From IMG/VR virus record IMGVR_UViG_3300042445_001660, positions 1 to 35,548 of that record: 35,548 bases of DNA. One strand, written 5' to 3'. The notes under the pieces were generated by a model, which had not been told where the DNA came from, did no database searches, and saw nothing but the letters and a program-made list of their open reading frames with translations. This DNA is from a virus. Positions 31,149-35,548 of the stretch are shown piece by piece. The translations under genes and the position numbers were made by a program. Numbering within the stretch: position 1 is the first letter of the stretch; each line of letters opens with the position of its first letter.

Positions 31149-31547
31149 ATGACTGACATTTACTACACCTATGCTTCTAAGCAAGAACTCCTTGACATTG
31201 GAGTAAAAGAGGATACAATCTTTGAAGACATCAGCGAATTGTCTGAAATGTGTGATCATAAAGATGCTCCAAAATTGAATCAAGCTGAACTCACTGTAGA
31301 ACAGTGTATGAAATTGATTCCCGAAGGAGAATACTGCTATGCTGTGAACATTTTGGAAGATGGGTTTGTAGCAAGACCACATTGTCCCTTTTGGGATAAA
31401 ATGCTTGAGTTCCCAAAACAAAACAATGGATACTGTCACTACCGAAAACAAGGAGACTGGCAAATGGGTAGTGTTGGACTACTATGGGATCAGTGTAAGT
31501 GCTGTGGTATTAATGAAACCCGTGAAGAAGATTTGATTCTTGAATAA
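31149..31547 (+). CDS. Hypothetical protein with C-terminal zinc-knuckle-like module
   Basis: A 132-residue protein. The last ~40 residues (NGYCHYRKQGDW, then LLWDQCKCCGIN) hold Cys, His and a CxxC pair that could bind zinc. The same module stands alone in the small ORF at 31803, making the two paralogues. The N-terminal part is acidic with further Cys. No family recognised. It is the first gene behind an early promoter. Confidence 0.65.
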   Translation: MTDIYYTYASKQELLDIGVKEDTIFEDISELSEMCDHKDAPKLNQAELTVEQCMKLIPEGEYCYAVNILEDGFVARPHCPFWDKMLEFPKQNNGYCHYRKQGDWQMGSVGLLWDQCKCCGINETREEDLILE

Positions 31548-31585
31548 TATGAATATATTTTTAATTTTATGGCAGATATGGGCTG

Positions 31586-31660
31586 ATGTTTAAATTGTGG
31601 ATTGCTATTATACTAAACGCTATTGCTTTTCTTGCTCAACTATATGTTAACCTTTTTTAA
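31586..31660 (+). CDS. Possible 24-residue membrane micro-protein
   Basis: MFKLWIAIILNAIAFLAQLY continuing VNLF forms a single hydrophobic helix. It starts inside a 14-codon ORF (31549-31593, MNIFLILWQIWADV) that itself begins 1 bp after the previous gene. Regular spacing of starts and stops supports it, but the size makes a chance ORF possible. Confidence 0.3.
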   Translation: MFKLWIAIILNAIAFLAQLYVNLF

Positions 31661-31662
31661 TT

Positions 31663-31803
31663 ATGTACGGTGGTCCTAATTTTTCAGAAAAGACAGAAAA
31701 TAGATTAACCATTCTTGCTGCTGTTTTATTTGTTCTTGTATTCGGAGGGGGGATAATGAGCATAATAGGCTGGACAGTTTATCACATAATCACACACATT
31801 TAA
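31663..31803 (+). CDS. Small single-pass membrane protein
   Basis: A 46-residue ORF with a polar N-terminus (MYGGPNFSEKTENR) and one hydrophobic helix (LTILAAVLFVLVFGGGIMSI). It ends by a TAATG overlap with the next ORF, which supports expression. No family recognised. Confidence 0.5.
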   Translation: MYGGPNFSEKTENRLTILAAVLFVLVFGGGIMSIIGWTVYHIITHI

Positions 31804-31940
31804 TGTCTAACCTGCCAACTCAAAGCAATGGCTTTTGTCATTACCTTAAGTGCGGTGACTTCACATCCCCTGGAACCGATCTGCTTTGGGATAGTTGTAA
31901 ACACTGTGGAGTAAACGATAACGACGAAGATTATGAATAA
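31803..31940 (+). CDS. Mini zinc-knuckle protein, paralogue of the 31149 gene
   Basis: A 45-residue protein, SNGFCHYLKCGDF then LLWDSCKHCGVNDND, that aligns along its whole length with the C-terminus of the protein at 31149. The CH…CxxC ligands are conserved and a further Cys is present. It overlaps the stop of the preceding membrane ORF (TAATG) and the start of the next gene. Confidence 0.65.
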   Translation: MSNLPTQSNGFCHYLKCGDFTSPGTDLLWDSCKHCGVNDNDEDYE

Positions 31941-32097
31941 TAACCTAACACCATTTTCTATCCGCGGCCAGGTCATCTATGACAACATGAAGAAGTTTGC
32001 GTCTCAACTACCTCCAGGTCGTTCACGTCGAATTGCATTCAGTGAATTTTGTAAAGGTATTCGGCAAGGAACCTCAGAACGTAGTTGTGGTATGTAA
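31933..32097 (+). CDS. Small basic hypothetical protein
   Basis: A 54-residue ORF (IRGQVIYDNMKKFASQLPPG, then RSRRIAFSEFCKGIRQG) overlapping the previous gene by 8 bp. The second half is basic. No family recognised. An AC-dinucleotide tract (32100-32110) follows it. Confidence 0.5.
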   Translation: MNNNLTPFSIRGQVIYDNMKKFASQLPPGRSRRIAFSEFCKGIRQGTSERSCGM

Positions 32098-32164
32098 AAC
32101 ACACACACACATGTTGATTAAAAATTATTGAAGAGTTGACAAAGCAAACAATTAAGGTAAACTG

Positions 32165-32554
32165 ATGAGAAATCCAAAATTTAGAGTGTGGGACAAATTA
32201 GACCAACGTATGATTTGTCCAGATGTAGGATATCAAGGTCATTATGCTTTAAGTCTCGATGGTCATTTTCATAATCTCCAAAATGGTAGTGGAGGTAAAG
32301 AATATATCATTCAACAATTCACTGGTCTGAAAGATAAGAACGGTAAGAAAATCTGTGAAGGTGATATTATCCAACTAGAAGGATCACCTATCTCCTATTC
32401 TATTGAGTGGGACAAGTATCAATGGGCTATCAATGCTCATGGAGCATTGGGATACGATCCTGACTGGAATATTCAGCCGTTTAATCATTGTGTTTATGAA
32501 CGAGCGATTGTTGTTGGAAATATCTTTGAGAACCCTGAACTCCTACGCACATGA
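32165..32554 (+). CDS. YopX-like protein
   Basis: A 129-residue protein with the YopX family outline: FRVWDKLDQRMI at the start, QQFTGLKDKNGKKICEGDI (residues ~50-68) and VVGNIFENPELL at the end. The family is frequent in phages of many hosts and has no established function. An AAGG ribosome-binding site lies 8 bp before the ATG. A divergent second copy is found two genes downstream. Confidence 0.85.
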   Translation: MRNPKFRVWDKLDQRMICPDVGYQGHYALSLDGHFHNLQNGSGGKEYIIQQFTGLKDKNGKKICEGDIIQLEGSPISYSIEWDKYQWAINAHGALGYDPDWNIQPFNHCVYERAIVVGNIFENPELLRT

Positions 32555-32919
32555 AAGACATCGTTCCTATCCTAACTTTCCCATCTCGCTTCGCTGAAAC
32601 ACCAGAATCTTTTATTCGTAGAGAATGGAGCGCTGACCAATCATGCCCTACGTTTTGGGAAAGTTTCTTAAAGGATAATGAAGTTGCAGCTGACTTCGAA
32701 TTCTTTACAGATGAGCTTGTGGTTAAGCATTGGTTTTATTGCGGTTCATCATGCCCAGATACAAACATATATTCGGACAAAGCAGACTTTATGAAGGAAA
32801 TCCAATCTGGTTATGCTGGTGACATTTTTGAAATTTGGATCTTATCTGACAATCCAAAGTACTATACGTTCAAGTGTCCAGACGCGGATGGTAACTCACC
32901 CGGACGAGGATCATACTAA
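32551..32919 (+). CDS. Hypothetical protein
   Basis: A 122-residue acidic, aromatic-rich protein (REWSADQSCPTFWESFLKDN; HWFYCGSSCPDTN), with four Cys in two positions that could pair or bind metal. It overlaps the YopX-like gene by 4 bp (ATGA). No family recognised. Confidence 0.6.
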   Translation: MKDIVPILTFPSRFAETPESFIRREWSADQSCPTFWESFLKDNEVAADFEFFTDELVVKHWFYCGSSCPDTNIYSDKADFMKEIQSGYAGDIFEIWILSDNPKYYTFKCPDADGNSPGRGSY

Positions 32920-32920
32920 G

Positions 32921-33367
32921 ATGACAACACCCTCTGCTTCGCTATTTAAGATTTGGAACAAAGCTCTGCGTCGTTATGATGATCCATCTGACTATGCATT
33001 GCGATGTGAAGGATATGCACTATCTTACGATTGGCATAATGACCACGGAAAATCATATGGACCAGCCTTTCATGAATATGCTGTTCAGCTCTTTAGTGGA
33101 CTATTTGACATTGATCGTAATCCAATTTATGACGGCGATTACCTAGCTGACCCAGCTGAACAATTTCATAAAGTACATGACATGTATTTCATTTATGAGG
33201 TTGGTCTATATTGCGGTAGTTACCGTAAGCCATACATATACAAAGCATTCTCTAAGTCCGACGAAGTTCATGTTGTTGGGCGCGTGAACCACGAAGATGC
33301 ACTTGATTTCTCTAAGCTTCGTATCATTGGAAGCATCCATAAAACACCGTTAAACATATACCGATGA
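32921..33367 (+). CDS. Divergent YopX-like protein
   Basis: A 148-residue protein. FKIWNKALRRYDD at the start and QLFSGLFDIDRNPIYDGDYL in the middle correspond to the YopX marks FRVWDK and TGLKDKNGKxIxEGDI, but with the TGLKDKNG core altered to SGLFDIDRNP. The start ATG is 1 bp after the previous stop; a longer frame into that gene was not used. It overlaps the next gene by 4 bp. Probably a diverged duplicate of the gene at 32165. Confidence 0.7.
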   Translation: MTTPSASLFKIWNKALRRYDDPSDYALRCEGYALSYDWHNDHGKSYGPAFHEYAVQLFSGLFDIDRNPIYDGDYLADPAEQFHKVHDMYFIYEVGLYCGSYRKPYIYKAFSKSDEVHVVGRVNHEDALDFSKLRIIGSIHKTPLNIYR

Positions 33368-33549
33368 CATTACTAACTGAGTATCCTGTTATTCTAGGAG
33401 CTGAATACGTTTACAATGAAGATGAAACTGTAGCTACGTTAGAAAGCTGCGACCTAAAGAAAGATTGGATTCGCTTAAAATGTAAAGACTCTCCGTGGAT
33501 TTTTGAGTCCAACCACTTTACTTTTTCGTGCTATTGGAAATTAAAGTAA
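33364..33549 (+). CDS. Small hypothetical protein
   Basis: A 61-residue ORF with alternating strands (AEYVYNEDETVATLESCDL; DWIRLKCKDSPWIFE), suggesting a small beta fold. It starts by ATGA overlap with the divergent YopX-like gene. No family recognised. Confidence 0.55.
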   Translation: MTLLTEYPVILGAEYVYNEDETVATLESCDLKKDWIRLKCKDSPWIFESNHFTFSCYWKLK

Positions 33550-33550
33550 T

Positions 33551-33811
33551 ATGACAATATACCCTGAAGACTCTGAAGCACTTTATTACATCGAGCTTAA
33601 CGCTGAAGAAAACGAAGTGACTCTTTATCGTCGTCATTTCTTTATGCCTCATGAGGAATTCAAGAAGCTACAAGATGAATTTGGCTTCCGGTTCCTTAGT
33701 AATGAAGGCCATCCTTACCAAATATTTCGTCTACCCGTTCCTCCGCTAGGATGTGTACCTGACGTTTCTTGGTACAAGTGGATGGTAAACAGATTAAATC
33801 TATGCGCGTGA
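33551..33811 (+). CDS. Small hypothetical protein
   Basis: An 86-residue acidic ORF (ALYYIELNAEENEVTLYRRH; FGFRFLSNEGHPYQIFRLPV) that starts 1 bp after the previous gene and ends before an early promoter. No family recognised. Confidence 0.55.
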   Translation: MTIYPEDSEALYYIELNAEENEVTLYRRHFFMPHEEFKKLQDEFGFRFLSNEGHPYQIFRLPVPPLGCVPDVSWYKWMVNRLNLCA

Positions 33812-33820
33812 ATTTTCTTG

Positions 33821-33849
33821 TTTACATTTAAACATTTTTTGATTATAAT
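33821..33849 (+). promoter_or_regulatory. Early promoter of the HAD phosphatase gene, leaderless geometry
   Basis: TTTACA (33821-33826), 17 bp, TATAAT (33844-33849), 6 bp, ATG 33856; the predicted start site is the A of the ATG. Confidence 0.85.
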
Positions 33850-33855
33850 AACTAC

Positions 33856-34383
33856 ATGATTGATCGAGTATTCTGGGACATTGACGAAACGCTAATTCAC
33901 ACTGAGATGCGGCCTTTTGGCGAAGGTTATGGGGAAGTTGAGTTTAAGCTTGACGGTGTTAGCTATTACACTAAGATTCGCCCATGCAGCTCTGATCTTG
34001 TTGCTTTTAGTCGTGACCTTGTTGGTGCCGATAATGTCTACATCTTGACAACTGCCACACGCGACTATGCACGTGAAATCAATCGGATTGCCGGTTGGAA
34101 TTTTGAGCATGATCATATCTTCTCTCGGGAGGATTTGCATGAACATCGTTGCAGCACTGCATATGGTGGTTCTACAACTGCACAAAATCAACAAGTTTCT
34201 TCAGCTAGAAACGTTATCATTGACAACCTGCCGCCTCGTGACAATTGGAACAAGATGAGTTTCACTGGAATCGACAGTGAGCGTTACTTGAAGATTAACG
34301 ACTACTATGGAGTTCAATTTGCAAGTTGTACTTTCGTTGAAGACGTCAAAGAATTCTTAACCAAGCTACACGCCGATGCATAA
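33856..34383 (+). CDS. HAD-superfamily phosphatase, FCP1/NIF-like
   Basis: A 175-residue phosphatase. Motif I is FWDIDETLIHT (Asp8, Asp10), the DxDET form typical of FCP1/SCP-type enzymes; motif II is the ILTTATR segment; motif IV is NVIIDNLPPRDN. KIRPCSSDLVAFSRDL fits the usual RPGL-like element after motif I. Substrates of such phage enzymes could be phosphoproteins, nucleotides or RNA ends. It opens a new early unit and overlaps the next gene by 8 bp. Confidence 0.8.
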   Translation: MIDRVFWDIDETLIHTEMRPFGEGYGEVEFKLDGVSYYTKIRPCSSDLVAFSRDLVGADNVYILTTATRDYAREINRIAGWNFEHDHIFSREDLHEHRCSTAYGGSTTAQNQQVSSARNVIIDNLPPRDNWNKMSFTGIDSERYLKINDYYGVQFASCTFVEDVKEFLTKLHADA

Positions 34384-34738
34384 TGTACCTGAAACCGTAA
34401 TGAATGCTGCGTTACGAAATGCAGAGATCGTCGCTGAAACTTTGTCGATTCTACCAGTTGGTTACCTACCAGCTCATACTCCTGAGTCTATTCCTGGCCG
34501 TGTCAAAGATCTTGTGACAGAGCATGTAAAGTATTTTAACGCTCTTGAAAGAATTGCTGCAGGAACAAAACACTCAAAAGAAATTGCAAACAGCGTACTT
34601 GGTTATACTGACAACCACGAACAACAAATCGAGCTACTACGTGAAGAGAACCTGCGCCTCAAACTGAAGCTTGAGGAACTTGAAAACAAAGCTGCACAAA
34701 CAATCCTATCACACACATACGCTAATGAACAACACTGA
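34376..34738 (+). CDS. Hypothetical protein with C-terminal coiled coil
   Basis: A 120-residue ORF overlapping the phosphatase gene by 8 bp. The first half is helical (NAALRNAEIVAETLS), and residues ~80-108 (QQIELLREENLRLKLKLEEL) form a classic leucine-rich coiled coil, suggesting oligomerisation. No family recognised. Confidence 0.6.
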   Translation: MHNVPETVMNAALRNAEIVAETLSILPVGYLPAHTPESIPGRVKDLVTEHVKYFNALERIAAGTKHSKEIANSVLGYTDNHEQQIELLREENLRLKLKLEELENKAAQTILSHTYANEQH

Positions 34739-35548
34739 AGACATCCGAAAGAAGGAAAAGAAACTGAATCGCGAGCATTGGATGTGTCGCGTCCAAATGT
34801 ATACGTTTGGAATTGACGCACCTAACTATTACATGGGATACTGTCCATTCTTTTGGATGACATGGGTCTCATTGCTTGTCCTACCAATTGTGTTTCTTGG
34901 CAAGACGTTTGTCAAACTAACGAGTATTCTGATTAGACCAGTGACACGATACATAGACACTCGTGCCAAAGCCCGTGAAGCGGAATTGATAAAGACTCCG
35001 CTTGAGCCAACCTACAATACAATTCTTGATGTGTATGGAGTGTTTGGCAAAGATGATTTTGTGTTGGGTTTAGATGGACAAAAGATTACTTTAGAAGATT
35101 ATTCTAGACTTATATTCTGTTACGATTATGTTCGTGATGAAAGATTCCGTCTATGGTTCCTACAAAATCCAAATTGGAGAGACACACATCTCGAGAAAGC
35201 GCGCGCCGAAAGACAACGTGTAGAAGGTGAAGAACGTGAACGTCGTAAAAAACGAGAAGCGCGTAATCGCAAATTGTCAAACGTCGCAGGCCTATGTGGA
35301 CGTGGATTGTTTAAGCTGCTTATTCCAACAGTGATCATTGCATTAGGAGCGTTGGCCTATTATGGTATCATCAAGCTATGCAGCGTTGTTGAGCTTGCAG
35401 ACGTTGTGTTAGTATTCTCTATCATTGGGTTTATCGTTGCTGGGTTCCTTGCATGTCGAATCTTAGGTGACTTCTTGTCTACGTTCGTATTCACTGAACC
35501 TGTCAAAGATAAGATCTCTCGTGTATTGGGACGTATCTTTGATGATGG
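34725..35548 (+). CDS. Multi-pass membrane protein, 3' truncated by the window edge
   Basis: At least 274 residues from ATG 34725 (overlapping the previous gene by 14 bp) to the right edge without a stop. The N-terminus YTFGIDAPNYYMGYCPFFWM leads into a hydrophobic helix (residues ~40-60). A cytoplasmic-type region follows with a highly charged helix (EKARAERQRVEGEERERRKK), then two more hydrophobic helices near residues 200-245. The general layout, YCPFFWMTW before the first helix, is reminiscent of conserved hypothetical membrane proteins of large myoviruses; function unknown. Confidence 0.65.
   Translation, partial: MNNTEDIRKKEKKLNREHWMCRVQMYTFGIDAPNYYMGYCPFFWMTWVSLLVLPIVFLGKTFVKLTSILIRPVTRYIDTRAKAREAELIKTPLEPTYNTILDVYGVFGKDDFVLGLDGQKITLEDYSRLIFCYDYVRDERFRLWFLQNPNWRDTHLEKARAERQRVEGEERERRKKREARNRKLSNVAGLCGRGLFKLLIPTVIIALGALAYYGIIKLCSVVELADVVLVFSIIGFIVAGFLACRILGDFLSTFVFTEPVKDKISRVLGRIFDD

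Noticed and set aside
32099-32111. AC-repeat tract as a functional microsatellite
   Set aside because: It is only about six dinucleotide units in a short intergenic gap and nothing else marks it as functional.
32136-32163. TTGACA-(16)-TAAACT as a promoter for the YopX-like gene
   Set aside because: The -35 differs from the TTTACA used elsewhere, the -10 is poor and would end 1 bp before the ATG; AAGG at 32153 works better as a ribosome-binding site.

Overview
The window is a stretch of a T4-like (Tevenvirinae-type or marine 'exo-T-even') myovirus genome. Every supported gene lies on the + strand, genes are tightly packed with many ATGA or short overlaps, and the gene order is the classic T4 core: terminase C-terminus (17), tail sheath (18), tail tube (19), portal (20), small prohead protein, prohead protease (21), scaffold (22), major capsid protein (23), gp3-like tail protein, uvsY, uvsW, late sigma factor (55), 47, 46, then 45, dsbA-like, 44, 62, regA, hsp20 and the DNA polymerase (43). 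Having 3 and uvsY directly after 23, and carrying an Hsp20, a MazG-like protein and a CobS-like ATPase, resembles the T4-like phages of aquatic bacteria more than T4 itself. The host cannot be named. A lipoprotein signal and a type IV prepilin-like signal suggest a diderm, piliated bacterium.

Layout. 1-8073: late head and tail genes, with T4-type late boxes (TATAAATA) and Rho-independent terminators after 19 and 23. 8077-14516: gp3-like gene, recombination genes (uvsY, uvsW, 47, 46), an Sm-like gene and the late sigma factor, ending in a strong terminator. 14517-18959: a spacer with three degenerate ~85-bp repeats, then three early genes: a large protein with an HEVGH zincin motif and a VWA domain, a MoxR/CobS-type AAA+ ATPase and a small winged-helix-like protein. 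18967-19287: a DUF5664-like gene broken by two in-frame stops. 19288-24264: clamp, clamp loader, RegA, an N-terminal-nucleophile hydrolase, a small lipoprotein and Hsp20. 24245-28221: DNA polymerase, MazG-like protein and an AEP-primase-like protein. 28287-35548: accessory genes, mostly small and unknown, including a prepilin mimic with an internal 3x33-bp repeat, a cyclic-phosphate receiver-like protein, two zinc-knuckle paralogues, two YopX-like proteins, an HAD phosphatase and a truncated membrane protein.

Regulation. Eight early promoters share the form TTTACA-(16/17 bp)-TATAAT or TAATAT. In four of them (genes 55, the VWA gene, 43 and the HAD gene) the ATG lies exactly 6 bp after the -10 box, so the expected transcription start is the start codon itself; two more leave a leader of only about 2-3 nt. 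At least one late promoter (gene 3) shows the same geometry. The phage therefore appears to use leaderless mRNAs systematically. The late sigma factor gp55 and the polymerase gp43 end in similar short acidic/hydrophobic tails (PLSDFIQ, SLEDFFA) suited to binding the gp45 clamp, which fits the T4 logic of clamp-activated late transcription.

The best candidates for undescribed biology are the zincin-VWA/AAA+ pair, the prepilin mimic, the insertion in the gp22 scaffold that may be released as an internal head peptide, the leaderless promoter architecture, and the Ntn-hydrolase/lipoprotein pair. No tRNA gene, CRISPR array, insertion sequence or intron was recognised.
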